64,000 nt of DNA from Cyanobacteriota bacterium (GTDB taxonomy: Bacteria; Cyanobacteriota; Cyanobacteriia; CACIAM-69d). Within the stretch, counting starts at the first letter, position 1. Every line of letters starts with the position of its first letter. The translations under genes were made by a program, and so were the position numbers. Location of the stretch: contig JAKRSF010000009.1 of assembly GCA_022402445.1 (NCBI GenBank), positions 98,757-162,756 on the forward strand, given 5' to 3'. The notes beneath the pieces were generated by a model. The model saw only the letters and a program-made list of their open reading frames with translations, searched no databases and was not told the origin of the DNA. Positions 41,601 through 49,998 of this stretch are shown in pieces.

Positions 41601-42080
41601 GCTGGATTCTTAATGAAAAATCTACCGATCGCGCCGCCGACCGAAACAATCCGACGAGAAACAGAAGACCTTGCTAGTGAACTTATCGAACTCACCCGCG
41701 CCAATCAAGAAGCCCAGGAAGAAGTCATCAACTGGCTGCGCTTTGAATTTAACCTCGAAAAACCGGGCCAAAAACTCAGCAACCTCGGTCAACTGAACCT
41801 CGATCAATTCCGTGCCGAACTGAGGAAACGCATCCCTAAAACCATCAGCGTCAGCCCCAAACAGGTCAAAGCCATCGACCTCGCCTACAGCGACAACATC
41901 GCCCCTATCCATCAGCGAAATGCAGAAATTTTGCAGCGGGAACGACGACTTTCCGACCTCATCAATCAAGCCTATCAACTCACCCCGGAAGAAATAGAAC
42001 TGATGTGGAAAACCGCCCCACCGCGAATGCCCATCGCCCCACCCCCATCGATCACCAACCCCCGCACCGACCTCCCTTAG
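38658..42080 (+). CDS. Single-chain restriction-modification enzyme (type IIG-like)
   Basis: An 1140-aa protein, GTG start with CAGGAGA upstream. Residues about 60-180 hold a nuclease domain with the PD-(D/E)xK pattern (ADGALGLF, then APIELKGT). Methylase motif I is RVLDPACGSGAFLIAAF near 473, and the catalytic motif is VVLGNPPYVRQEL near 593, an N6-adenine type. The last 450 residues hold a specificity region of TaqI/Eco57I type and a coiled-coil end. One chain thus combines cutting, methylation and recognition. The middle of the specificity region is markedly AT-rich, and a palindrome unit is inserted in frame at 40756. The target sequence is unknown. Confidence 0.85.
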   Translation: MRVTFPALFHGKTLQLALKGFEFPADLETRHGYVKKWASLLTGNSLNAIKETSLHGDFLGDIFRDALGYRNVIEGQAEHWELHAEKHIAGGGGIADGALGLFSAIAGPTGQQLLKGRVVAPIELKGTRTDLDTRNRGQESPVDQGWRYANYTAGCQWVIVSNYRELRLYHLSKTPACCEQFFLADLADLETFKQFYFLLCRENFLPSEIDGAARSRIDDLLAESNEAEEAITERLYRDYRDVRQQLVQFFKGRYSKDWGDRQGDFIEASQKILDRILFVAFCEDRKLLPAKFIKEAHDFKNPYEPSTIWQRFKAIFRWVDQGKDEPPIAGYNGGLFRFDPLVDETVEVPDWLCTRLKNLTAYDFETEVSVDVLGRIFEQSVTDLEELRSLAAGESYDVKHGQRKTQGVFYTPSWVTQYMVETALGGYLNGRAALLRDRLGVDRIPERNTRQRQAAELAYLKAWREEIKTIRVLDPACGSGAFLIAAFNFLARQYEQVNTEIATLQGGVREIFDLNKAILNQNLYGVDLSFESVEITKLSLCLQTAERGQALTNLDDNIKMGNSIVADRAVDPRAFDWAAAFPAVMGSGGFDVVLGNPPYVRQELLSPFKPYLQAHYECYDGVADLYVYFYERGVTLLKPGGVLSYIVTNKWLRSGYGEPLRKFFAERTIFQQIVDFGHAPVFRDADTFPCIIKLQKPLGARGLSPLSDTLPDALPNDLTDTSGEALSDSSTVRVCAVPREELGNLNLPKFVEEEGYEIPRSRLSSAAWSLENPQVEALMQKIRQVGVPLTEFAGTKPYRGILTGFNQAFLIDGQTRQKLISEDPKCSEIIKPYLRGQDIKRWHSPRKELWLIFSRRGINIEEYPSVFQYLSKYRNRLEPRPKNWNIENQGKWQGRKFGPYNWYEIQDPIAYVSSFDNPKIIYQEIQFHSSFCWDESGNLTNNKCFILPTDSKFLLSVLCAPLIWWHNWQYLPHMKDEALTPAGFLMKNLPIAPPTETIRRETEDLASELIELTRANQEAQEEVINWLRFEFNLEKPGQKLSNLGQLNLDQFRAELRKRIPKTISVSPKQVKAIDLAYSDNIAPIHQRNAEILQRERRLSDLINQAYQLTPEEIELMWKTAPPRMPIAPPPSITNPRTDLP
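40756..40775. repeat. 20-base palindrome, copy 2, inside a coding sequence
   Basis: CAAGGGGCTTAAGTCCCTTG matches the palindrome at 38538 with one change and sits in frame within the restriction enzyme gene (encoding about GARGLSPLSD), between the methylase domain and the specificity region. The residues nearby (SDTLPDALPNDLTDTSGEAL) look like an unstructured linker. Confidence 0.75.
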
Positions 42081-42101
42081 GCATGACCCATGGATAGGAA
42101 T

Positions 42102-43661
42102 CTATTCGTAGAGGTGCTGGCCTAGGGATTTGAGAAAAGCTTGGATTTCCCGCTGGGCGAAAATTTGGCTGTCTCGATCCAGAAAGGCCCCAAGGCGATG
42201 TTCGCGGACCCCTTCATGGAGCACGAGGAGGGGGCGGGGCGGTGGGGTTTGGGGATCGGTGGCCCAGGGGGTGAAGTCTTGGGCAAGGCGACGGACGGCG
42301 ATGAGGTCGGCGGTGTTGCCCCGGTGGGGTTTGGGGGACCGGAAAAAGCCCCGCTGGAGGATGGTGAATTGGTCGGGCGTGATCGCGATCGTGAGGCGGT
42401 AGTGGCTATAGATCCGGCGCAGGAGGCGATCGCTCCAGTAGGGGATGATGCGCTGGGTGAGGGTTTTGGTGACGGCGAGGAAGGCGATCGCGACGAAGGG
42501 CACCAGGATCCAGCCCAGCCGCGCCGCCAGGGACATGGAGCCTCCGAAAAGGATGAAGGCAATCCAAAAGGTGATGTAGGTTACGAGATTTGCGCCGGCT
42601 CCCACAATCCCGTGGCGGGCTAGGGGGGCGGGCGGGTCAAATCTCCAGCCGCCGCTTGGGTCGGGATCGATGATGCTGCGGGGTGGGAGGTGTTCTCCGG
42701 CCAAGACGAGGGTGAGTTGGGTGCCGCTGCGGTAGTAGGTGAGGCAACGGCTGGGGCGCGGCGATCGCGGCTCTTCGGGGCTGGGGCCAAGGGGGCGGAG
42801 CAGGGAATCTGGGGCGGCGGCGGGATCGGTGCCGGGGGTATTCGCCAGGGCCAGGGGTTTTAGGTTATCGATCGCGGCGATCGCGGCTTCCGCACTGGGC
42901 CAGCGATCGCGCGGATCCGGTTCAATGAGGCGTTCGATCCAGTCGGCGAAGGGGGGGCTGATGGCGACGCGATCGCGGAATTGCAGTTTTAGGTTGCGTA
43001 CGGGCAGGGCATCGGGCGATCGCCCCGTCAGGAGAAACAGGGCCGTCGCCCCGAGGGCATAGAGATCCACCTGGGGGGTGGACTGGCCGCGAAACTGCTC
43101 CGGCGGCATGTAGCCCAGGGTGCCCACGAAGGTTTGGGTGCCCACGAGGGTTTTGCAGTAGGCATCGTGGACCGCGCCGAAGTCGATCAGCCGCAGGGTG
43201 CCGTCGGGCGCTTCGATGATGTTGGCGGGTTTTAGATCGCGGTGGATCGTGGGGGGATGGCGGCCATGGAGATAGGCCAAAATTTCCAGCAGTTCCCGCA
43301 TCCGGCGCTTCACGGTGCGCTCTTGGGGTTTCCAGCCGTTGCGGATGGCGGTGTCGAGGGATTGGCCTTCGACAAATTCCCGCACGAGATAAAAGGCGCG
43401 ATCGTGATCGCTATCCAGGTAGAAAAAGTCCAGGTAGCGGGGGATGGCGGGATGATCCAGCAGGGCCAGCACCCGCGCCTCCCGCTCGAATAGTTCAATC
43501 GCCTTCCAACTGCCCGCCGCCCGTAGGGATAGGCATTTGATGGCGACAAATTGCCCGCCGCGATCGCGAGCTCCGTAGGTGATACCCGAACCCCCTTCCC
43601 CCAAGACCTGTTCGATCCGGTAGCGATCGGCGATGGAGTCTCCGGGGGCGTGCTGGGCCAT
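42102..43661 (-). CDS. Serine/threonine protein kinase, membrane-anchored
   Basis: A 519-aa protein. The kinase domain (about 12-270) is intact: VLGEGGSGITYGARD loop, VAIKCL Lys near 41, HRDLKPANI catalytic loop near 140, LIDFGAVHD near 158 and GTLGYMPPEQF activation segment. After a linker come two membrane segments (about 362-405, YITFWIAFILFGGSMSLAA and ILVPFVAIAFLAVTKTL) and a C-terminal cytoplasmic region of about 110 residues. Bacterial Hanks-type kinases with such tails act in signalling; the substrate is unknown. It is separated from hisS by a short gap. Confidence 0.92.
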   Translation of the reverse strand: MAQHAPGDSIADRYRIEQVLGEGGSGITYGARDRGGQFVAIKCLSLRAAGSWKAIELFEREARVLALLDHPAIPRYLDFFYLDSDHDRAFYLVREFVEGQSLDTAIRNGWKPQERTVKRRMRELLEILAYLHGRHPPTIHRDLKPANIIEAPDGTLRLIDFGAVHDAYCKTLVGTQTFVGTLGYMPPEQFRGQSTPQVDLYALGATALFLLTGRSPDALPVRNLKLQFRDRVAISPPFADWIERLIEPDPRDRWPSAEAAIAAIDNLKPLALANTPGTDPAAAPDSLLRPLGPSPEEPRSPRPSRCLTYYRSGTQLTLVLAGEHLPPRSIIDPDPSGGWRFDPPAPLARHGIVGAGANLVTYITFWIAFILFGGSMSLAARLGWILVPFVAIAFLAVTKTLTQRIIPYWSDRLLRRIYSHYRLTIAITPDQFTILQRGFFRSPKPHRGNTADLIAVRRLAQDFTPWATDPQTPPPRPLLVLHEGVREHRLGAFLDRDSQIFAQREIQAFLKSLGQHLYE

Positions 43662-43695
43662 TGGATTTACTTAAAACATCCCCGGTGGGCAAGGG

Positions 43696-44967
43696 CTAGG
43701 GATCGAGGCCCGCGTCGAGTTTGGCGATCGCCTCCACCAATTCCGCGCGATCAACGGCAATTTGGCTCCCATCCGCCAGCCACTTAATCTGCGCCGTATC
43801 GGTCTTGGCCTCCTCGTCCCCCAAGATAACGCAGGCCCGCGCGCCGCTGCGATCGGCCCGCTTGAACTGTTTCCCGAAGGCGCTACCGGTCAGATCCATC
43901 TCCACCGTCAGGCCCGATCGCCGCAACTGCTGGGCCACCGCCAGGGCTTTTTGCTCCGCCGCCTCCCCTCGGGACACCAAATAGACATCCACCGCCGGAG
44001 CCACGGGGGCCGCCATCTGTTGCAGCAGCAAAATCAACCGCTCCATGCCGATCGCCCAGCCCACCGCCGCCGTTTCTGGCCCCCCCAATTCCGCCACCAG
44101 ACCGTCATAGCGCCCGCCGCCGCAGACCGTCGCTTGCGCCCCGAGGTCATCGGACTGGATCTCGAAGGCCGTGTGGGTGTAGTAGTCCAAACCGCGCACG
44201 AGGCGATGATCGAGGGCGTAGGCGATGCCCAGGTCCGTCAACCCCTGCTGGACCCGCTCGAACCGGGCGGCGGATTCCGGACCGAGGGCGTCGATCAATT
44301 TCGGGGCGTCGGCGCAAATGTCCTGGGTTTTGGCGTCTTTGCTATCGAGGATCCGCAGGGGGTTGCGGCTGAGGCGATCGCGGGAATCTTCATCGAGATC
44401 AGCGGCGTGGGGCGTCAGAAAATCCACGAGCTGCTGCCGGTAGCGGGCGCGATCGTCGCGATCGCCCACGGAATTAAGCGCCAGCCGCAGGGATTTAAGG
44501 CCCAGCTCCTCCAGCAATTCCACCGCCACGGCGATCGCCTCCACATCCGCCCGAGGGGAACCGCTGCCCAACAACTCCGCCCCGATCTGGTGAAACTGCC
44601 GCTGCCGTCCCGCCTGGGGCCGCTCGTAGCGGAACATGGGGCCGCAGTACCACAGGCGCTGCACACTGCCGCTGGCGTGGAGTTTGTGCTCAATGAAGGC
44701 CCGCACCGCCCCGGCAGTCCCCTCGGGCCGCAGGGTCAAGGAACGATCGCCGCGATCGACGAACGTATACATCTCTTTGCCCACCACATCCGTCGCCTCG
44801 CCGATGCCCCGGGCAAACAGATCCGTGCGCTCAAAAATCGGCGTGCGCAGTTCCCGAAACGCCGCCCGCTGCAAAATGGTCCGCGCCGTCGCCTCCAGCC
44901 GCTGCCATAGGCCGCTCTCGTCCGGCAGGATGTCCTTGGTACCCGGCAGGGCCTGGATTGCGCTCAT
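43696..44967 (-). CDS. hisS: Histidyl-tRNA synthetase
   Basis: A 423-aa class II aminoacyl-tRNA synthetase. Motif 2 has the form [30 protein letters not shown], the histidine-binding HisA motif is [14 protein letters not shown] near 265, and motif 3 is [14 protein letters not shown] near 310. The anticodon-binding domain covers the last 90 residues. The start at 44967 ([17 protein letters not shown]) is fixed by the family; 40 upstream codons of open frame are not used. Confidence 0.96.
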   Translation of the reverse strand: MSAIQALPGTKDILPDESGLWQRLEATARTILQRAAFRELRTPIFERTDLFARGIGEATDVVGKEMYTFVDRGDRSLTLRPEGTAGAVRAFIEHKLHASGSVQRLWYCGPMFRYERPQAGRQRQFHQIGAELLGSGSPRADVEAIAVAVELLEELGLKSLRLALNSVGDRDDRARYRQQLVDFLTPHAADLDEDSRDRLSRNPLRILDSKDAKTQDICADAPKLIDALGPESAARFERVQQGLTDLGIAYALDHRLVRGLDYYTHTAFEIQSDDLGAQATVCGGGRYDGLVAELGGPETAAVGWAIGMERLILLLQQMAAPVAPAVDVYLVSRGEAAEQKALAVAQQLRRSGLTVEMDLTGSAFGKQFKRADRSGARACVILGDEEAKTDTAQIKWLADGSQIAVDRAELVEAIAKLDAGLDP

Positions 44968-45165
44968 GGCCTGAAAATCTCGCTGATGGATGGGGCTGCG
45001 GGATTGGCTCCCGAGGGATTTAGTATCCCAGATCGGGGCGATTCTGGGCCATTTCGGCCGTCGGTTGCGTTGCGGTGGATGGCCCATGCCACACTCATAG
45101 GCTCGGGGAGCGATCGCGGGGAGTCCAGGGGTTAGAAACTTGAGTCAGTTTTTGTTGAGGGCAGT

Positions 45166-46311
45166 ATGGATCCCCTAGACCGCCAAGCCGTTTCAGATCG
45201 GCCCATTCTATATTTTGCAATTACGGCCCACGGCTACGGCCATGCGACGCGGGCGGCGGCGATCGCGGCGGAGGTTCAGCGGCGCTGCCCGGAGGTGCTG
45301 CTGGTGATGGTGACGCGGGCACCGCGCTGGTTGCTGGCGTCCTATATTCCAGGGGAGTTCATCTATCGCCCGCGATCGCTCGATGTGGGGGCGATCCAGG
45401 GGGATAGCTTAACGATGGATCTGCCGGGAACCCTGGAGGCGTGGCGATCGCTGCGATCGCGCCTGGATAGCTTGGTGGCGGCGGAGGCGGATTTCATTCG
45501 GCAAATGTCCGCCAAAAATGGACGGGTGGCCCTGGTGCTGGCGGATTTGCCCCCGACGGCCATGGCGATCGCGGCGGCGGCGGAGGTGCCCTGCTGGGGG
45601 ATGGGGAATTTTGGCTGGGATTTTATCTATCGGCCCTGGGGCGGCGAGTTCGAGGCGTTGGCGGACTGGGTGGCGGCGCAATTTAGCCAGTGCGATCGCC
45701 TGTTCCGCCTGCCCTTTTCGGAACCGATGGCGGCGTTTCCTAACCAAGAATCGGTGGGCCTGACGGGGGGCACGCCGCGCTATGGGGTTGAGGAGTTGCG
45801 CGATCGCCTGAAATTGCCCCCGGTACCGAAGGAGCGGACGGTCCTGCTCACCTTTGGGGGATTGGGCGTTGATGCGGTGCCCTATGACGCCATTGATGCC
45901 TACCCCGACTGGCTCTTTTTGACGTTCAATCGCCACGCCCCCGCCAAGCCGAATTTGCATGTGCTCCAGGATCCCCAGGATCATGAGGTGGGCGATCGCC
46001 CCTGGCGGCCGGTGGATTTGATGCCCCTGTGCGATCGCGTGGTCTCGAAACCGGGCTACAGCACCTATTCCGAAGCGTGCCGGTTGGGGTTGGCGATCGC
46101 GACGCTGCCACGGGACGGGTTTGCGGAAGCGCCGGTGCTGCTCGATGGCCTGCGGCGGTTTGCGCCCCACCAGTTGCTTGACGCGGAGACCTTTTTCCGG
46201 GGCGATTGGTCTTTCCTGAAGGAACCCCCGAATCCGCCGATGTCATCGGACCGTTTGGCGACGGATGGCACGGACGCGATCGCGGCGGCGGTCATCGAGG
46301 CTTTGAATTGA
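45166..46311 (+). CDS. Glycosyltransferase (GT-B/MurG-like)
   Basis: A 381-aa protein. It begins with a GT-B first strand and loop, LYFAITAHGYGHATRAAAIAAEV, like MurG and other nucleotide-sugar-dependent transferases. The C-terminal half has a second Rossmann domain with VLLTFGGLGVDAVPYD and a late VVSKPGYSTYSEACRLGLAI, the segment that binds the donor sugar nucleotide. No membrane span. Probably makes a soluble or lipid-linked glycoside; the acceptor is unknown. Confidence 0.8.
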   Translation: MDPLDRQAVSDRPILYFAITAHGYGHATRAAAIAAEVQRRCPEVLLVMVTRAPRWLLASYIPGEFIYRPRSLDVGAIQGDSLTMDLPGTLEAWRSLRSRLDSLVAAEADFIRQMSAKNGRVALVLADLPPTAMAIAAAAEVPCWGMGNFGWDFIYRPWGGEFEALADWVAAQFSQCDRLFRLPFSEPMAAFPNQESVGLTGGTPRYGVEELRDRLKLPPVPKERTVLLTFGGLGVDAVPYDAIDAYPDWLFLTFNRHAPAKPNLHVLQDPQDHEVGDRPWRPVDLMPLCDRVVSKPGYSTYSEACRLGLAIATLPRDGFAEAPVLLDGLRRFAPHQLLDAETFFRGDWSFLKEPPNPPMSSDRLATDGTDAIAAAVIEALN

Positions 46312-46349
46312 GACGCGAGAATGGAGGGGAGTTTAGGAGGCTTTCGTCT

Positions 46350-46805
46350 ATGTTGATCCGGCCATGGCTTCGTCGCAATTCCTTGAGGCTGATGTTGGCG
46401 GGGGCGATCGCGGCGGGATCGGTGGCCCCCGCGATCGGCCAAACCACGGGGCCGCTCCGGGGCAGTTGGCAACTGGTGGCCTGGGACGATCGCGGCGTGG
46501 AGGCGGAGGAACGTCCTTTGACTCTCACGTTTGAGGAGAATCGCCTGTCCGGTTCCAGTGGCTGCAATCGCTATATGGGACCCTTTACCGTCACGGGCGA
46601 TCGCCTCAGCATCGGTCCCCTGGGCAGCACCCGCCGCGCCTGCGATCCGGCCACCATGGCCCTGGAATCGCGCTATCTCGCGGCCCTCGGGGCGGTGGAA
46701 AGCTACGACCTCGATGAACATGGCCAACTCTGGCTGACCTACCGCGATCGCGGCGATCGCATCGTGCTGGTCTTCAGTCCTGGGCCGGTGCGGGGGCTGT
46801 GGTAG
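46350..46805 (+). CDS. META-domain secreted protein
   Basis: A 151-aa protein with an N-terminal signal sequence (LRLMLAGAIAAGSVAPAIG), then a META/HslJ domain: LRGSWQLVAWD, the SGSSGCNRYMGPFTV core with its Asn and Arg, and the pair of Cys typical of the family. META domains occur in heat-shock or envelope-stress lipoproteins; function is poorly known. There is no lipobox Cys. The ATG at 46350 has TTTAGGAGG upstream, so the longer frame is rejected. It lies 38 bases after the glycosyltransferase. Confidence 0.85.
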   Translation: MLIRPWLRRNSLRLMLAGAIAAGSVAPAIGQTTGPLRGSWQLVAWDDRGVEAEERPLTLTFEENRLSGSSGCNRYMGPFTVTGDRLSIGPLGSTRRACDPATMALESRYLAALGAVESYDLDEHGQLWLTYRDRGDRIVLVFSPGPVRGLW

Positions 46806-46820
46806 CCCTGGCCAGGGGAT

Positions 46821-46859
46821 CGATCGCGGGGGCTGGGCGGGAGAACCCCGCCCCTACGG
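46821..46859. repeat. Dispersed hairpin repeat, copy 2
   Basis: CGATCGCGGGGG, then a stem of GGGCGGG against CCCGCCC with loop near AGAAC, ending CCTACGG. It lies between the META gene and the 3' end of the Hsp20 gene. See the copies at 26634 and 56566. Confidence 0.65.
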
Positions 46860-46880
46860 TTGATCGATTCAAATCTCACC

Positions 46881-47675
46881 TTAAGGATTCTGGAGCCGTT
46901 CCCCGAGCCGCTGGAGACCGCGCCCGATCCGCCGTTGGGTGGCCCGCAGGCGATCGCCCCACCGTTGCCGCGCCTGTTCAAACCAGGGCAGAGCCTGGGC
47001 GCGCCAGCCCCCGTTCTGTTCCACCTGATCCACCGTCTGATTGACCGTGCGCCGCAAATCGCGATATTTCGCCTTCACCACCCGTTGGGTTTCGCTGGCG
47101 CGATCGCGGGCCGTTTGCCGCAGATTCCCGAAGGATTGGCCGTAGCGATCGCCCAGGGCCGTAAAATCCATCCAATCCAAGGGGGCATCGGCGACGGGGC
47201 CGGGATTGGCTTTTGTGAGAATCAGCGTCAGGGTTTCCCCATCGGCGCTTTTGGAAACCGCATCGGTCCGCACGGGCGCCGGCAGGGGGATCAACCGCTG
47301 GAACTGGCCCAGGCTATGGCTCATGCCATTCTCAAAACTGCGCTCTAGGGACGTTTGGCCCGCGATGGCGATCGCCGTGGGGGACACCTGCACCGTCGCC
47401 GACTCGAACTCGATCCCCGGCATCCGCAGGGACACCACCAGGGCCTCCTCCGTTTCGCGGAACTGCACCCCGGCCATGGGATTGAGGTCAAAGCCGCCCA
47501 GGGCGTTCAATTCCCTCAGCATTTGCTCCATCAGCGGCCCCACGATCGGCCCCAACTGGCGTTCCATCTGCCGCTGTAGGGCCAAATTCCAACCGCCAAA
47601 GCGATCGCGATCGCCCCGGCCATAGCTTCCATCGGGCGACTGGAACGGCATTTGAAATGGCATGATCCAAGGCAT
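46881..47675 (-). CDS. Hsp20-like small heat-shock protein
   Basis: The start at 47675 (MPWIMPFQM) has ACAGGAGGGAG upstream; 61 further codons are rejected. In the 264-aa product, an alpha-crystallin-like domain covers about 78-170 (VQFRETEEALVVSLRMPGIEFESATVQVSPTAIAIAG), preceded by a helix and an Arg/Asp-rich part. The last 90 residues are Arg- and Gln-rich amphipathic helix instead of the usual short IxI tail, an unusual extension. Small heat-shock proteins hold unfolding proteins. The N-terminal Pro/Met-rich start (PWIMPFQMPFQSP) is also atypical. Confidence 0.75.
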   Translation of the reverse strand: MPWIMPFQMPFQSPDGSYGRGDRDRFGGWNLALQRQMERQLGPIVGPLMEQMLRELNALGGFDLNPMAGVQFRETEEALVVSLRMPGIEFESATVQVSPTAIAIAGQTSLERSFENGMSHSLGQFQRLIPLPAPVRTDAVSKSADGETLTLILTKANPGPVADAPLDWMDFTALGDRYGQSFGNLRQTARDRASETQRVVKAKYRDLRRTVNQTVDQVEQNGGWRAQALPWFEQARQRWGDRLRATQRRIGRGLQRLGERLQNP

Positions 47676-47911
47676 GGTGGCTCCCTCCTGTGGGGCGGTT
47701 TTAGGTTCTTCGTTCGTGGGTTCTTGATTGCCATTGTGAGGGGCTGTCCCGGTTGGGGGAGGGGGGGGAACCGATCGCGGTGGAGTAGGGGTTTCAGCCG
47801 GTCCGGGACCGTACCCCAAAAGCCGCCCCCTGGCGATCCATGGGCCATTAAGCTCCATAACTCAATCCTTTGTGAGTTGGTGATCGCGTCCCGCAGCCCC
47901 CACCTCAAGCC

Positions 47912-48811
47912 CTAACCAAAGCCCTGGCCGAAGCGATCGCGCAGGAAATCCACAAACAGCCGCACCTTGGCCGAGAGGTGGCGATTGGCCGGATAGACCG
48001 CCGTCAGCATCAGGGGGCGCGGCGGCCACGCTTCCAACAGGGGACAAAGTTGACCCTGGGCGATCGCCTCGGCCACCAAAAACCGGGGCAGCAGAGCAAT
48101 GCCCAATCCCGCGATCGCCGCAGAACGCAGCACATCCCCGTTGTTGGCGCAAAAATTCCCCGCCACCGCCACCGGCTGCTCCCCCGACGGCCCCCCCAAG
48201 ACCCACTGGCTGCCCGTGTTGGCATAGCCATAGTGCAGGGCGTTGTGCTCCGGCAACTCCATCGGCCCCTCGGGGATGCCGTGGCGTTCCAGATAGCTCG
48301 GGGCCGCGCAAAGGACCAACTCCACCGGCGCGATCGCCACCGTCGCCAGGGATTTACCGGTCCAGCCCCGCTCCGCAATCCGCACGGTCACGTCATAGCC
48401 CTCCGCGATCGGATCCACAAAGCGATCTTCGAGGACCACCTGCACCCGCAAACTGGGGTAGAGCGCCGCAAATTCCGCCACCGCTGGCCCCAGATGCAGC
48501 GTCCCGAAGGACATGGGGCCATTGATTTTCAAGGATCCTCGCGGTTCCTGCCGCGATCGCGACGCCGCCAGTTCCGCCGCCTCCAGATCCGCCAAAATTT
48601 CGCGGCATTGTTCATAGAACGCCCGCCCCGTCTCCGTCGGCACCACCCGCCGCGTACTGCGATAGAGCAACTGCACCCCCAAATGCTGCTCCAGGGCCAC
48701 CACCAACTTATTGACCGCCGATCGCGATCGCGCCATCCTCCGGGCCGCCGCCGCAAAGCCGCCCGCCTCCACCACCTGAATAAACGCCTGCAAACTCTCT
48801 AGGCGATCCAC
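47912..48811 (-). CDS. LysR-family transcriptional regulator
   Basis: A 299-aa protein of standard LysR length. Residues 1-65 form the winged helix-turn-helix (FIQVVEAGGFAAAARRMARSRSAVNKLVVALEQHLG, then RSTRRVVPTETG). The remainder is the two-lobed effector domain of the substrate-binding type. Targets and effector are unknown. LysR regulators often control a divergently encoded neighbour; the adjacent genes here do not give a clear candidate. Confidence 0.93.
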   Translation of the reverse strand: MDRLESLQAFIQVVEAGGFAAAARRMARSRSAVNKLVVALEQHLGVQLLYRSTRRVVPTETGRAFYEQCREILADLEAAELAASRSRQEPRGSLKINGPMSFGTLHLGPAVAEFAALYPSLRVQVVLEDRFVDPIAEGYDVTVRIAERGWTGKSLATVAIAPVELVLCAAPSYLERHGIPEGPMELPEHNALHYGYANTGSQWVLGGPSGEQPVAVAGNFCANNGDVLRSAAIAGLGIALLPRFLVAEAIAQGQLCPLLEAWPPRPLMLTAVYPANRHLSAKVRLFVDFLRDRFGQGFG

Positions 48812-48872
48812 TGGCCCCCCCCCGACGGGGATCCGTCCCCGGCATACCTCCGCCCCATCAAACGACTCAACC

Positions 48873-49433
48873 CTAATAAACCCGCTGGCCCGTCACATTC
48901 CCCGGCGGCGTGTAGCGACAGACCAGCACATCCATCCCATCCCCCGTCGCGATCGCGCAGCCCACCGCCGTCGTCGAGCGCCAGACCATCTGGGTATAGT
49001 GGCCCACATCGCCCCAGCGCCCGGTGCTGCTCACCTGGGGAAACCGACCCGGCCTGAAATATTGCCGCTCCGCCCCCCAAAGCCCCACCAATGCCCTCGG
49101 ACGGTAGGCCCCCGCCGTGGCGATCGCCAGATTTTCCCCCGCCCCGTTGGTATTGGCCGCATGTTCAAACCGCCCCGTGCGGGCCAGCTCCGTCGCCCAG
49201 GAGCGCGCCTGGGATGCCAACTGCGCCGACCACTCCAGGGGCGCAACCCCCACCTCAGCCCGATAGCGGTTATGGGCATCCAGAATTTCCTGCTCGACCG
49301 GTTCGAGGGCCGCCGCTGTACCGGTTCCGAGGCAGGCCGCGATCGCGATCGTCCCGATCCCCAAACGCCAACGCTTCCGACTACCCCAGGGCGATCGCCC
49401 CGCCAATTGACCGCCTTGATCGTGATTGCCCAT
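48873..49433 (-). CDS. CAP/SCP-domain secreted protein
   Basis: A 186-aa protein. A basic N-terminus and hydrophobic stretch (LGIGTIAIAACLGTGTAAA) form a signal peptide. The CAP domain follows: ILDAHNRYRAEVGVAPLEWS, GENLAIAT, VGHYTQMVWRSTTAVGCAIA and VCRYTPPGN, close to the plant PR-1/SCP pattern with its conserved His, Glu and Cys. Bacterial CAP proteins are secreted and of uncertain role. ATG 49433 is chosen as the longer frame lacks a signal peptide. Confidence 0.9.
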   Translation of the reverse strand: MGNHDQGGQLAGRSPWGSRKRWRLGIGTIAIAACLGTGTAAALEPVEQEILDAHNRYRAEVGVAPLEWSAQLASQARSWATELARTGRFEHAANTNGAGENLAIATAGAYRPRALVGLWGAERQYFRPGRFPQVSSTGRWGDVGHYTQMVWRSTTAVGCAIATGDGMDVLVCRYTPPGNVTGQRVY

Positions 49434-49998
49434 GCCACCGCCCCTTTTCCTCAAAATCGTCCGTGCAGAGTTGTTCGCGCAATGTCGCTGGTGCAAGGTC
49501 ATCCCTGGGGTCGCCCCCATCCCCCACTCCACCGGAAAACCGGAAAAGCCGCCAGCGCCCCCTCAGCCAAGGCAAAACCAGCCCCCGATCCTCCACGATG
49601 CCCCCCGTCAACCTCCAAATTAACCCACCGCCCATTCCCCCACCGTTGCGCCACGGATCCGTGCCCCCTTTGCCCCCCCCCAGAGCCCTAGGGTGGCTGC
49701 CGTCGCCCCATCCCCCGCTACCCGCTCCTTTTGCGACATTTTGCCCATCTGGTATCAAGGTTGGCGGCATTATCCCCAAAATCGCCCAACGATTTCCCTA
49801 GAACTAGCCTGTGGGGCAAAACTGGGATTACTTTTAAGTGGACGTTTGAACGGATATGCAGTGAAGGCGAATGGTCAGGCGGATCTTTCAATCGGCTGTT
49901 TAAGGGGCCGTTGCAGTGGCTTCCCTCCCCGATCGCTCCATTGCCGCCTTGACCGCTCCTGCCCCCTGCCCCATGCCCCTTTACCCCTTGCCAGTGCC
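49434..49998. other. Intergenic region before the GGDEF-EAL gene
   Basis: A 565-base gap with a Pro-codon-rich, C-rich stretch. One frame is open from 49693 into the next gene, but its product before 49999 is low-complexity, so I do not extend the gene. No hairpin, promoter or RNA gene stands out. Confidence 0.4.

Noticed and set aside
49693..49998. N-terminal extension of the GGDEF-EAL protein
   Set aside because: The 102 extra residues are low-complexity, and the ATG at 49999 starts the recognisable protein.
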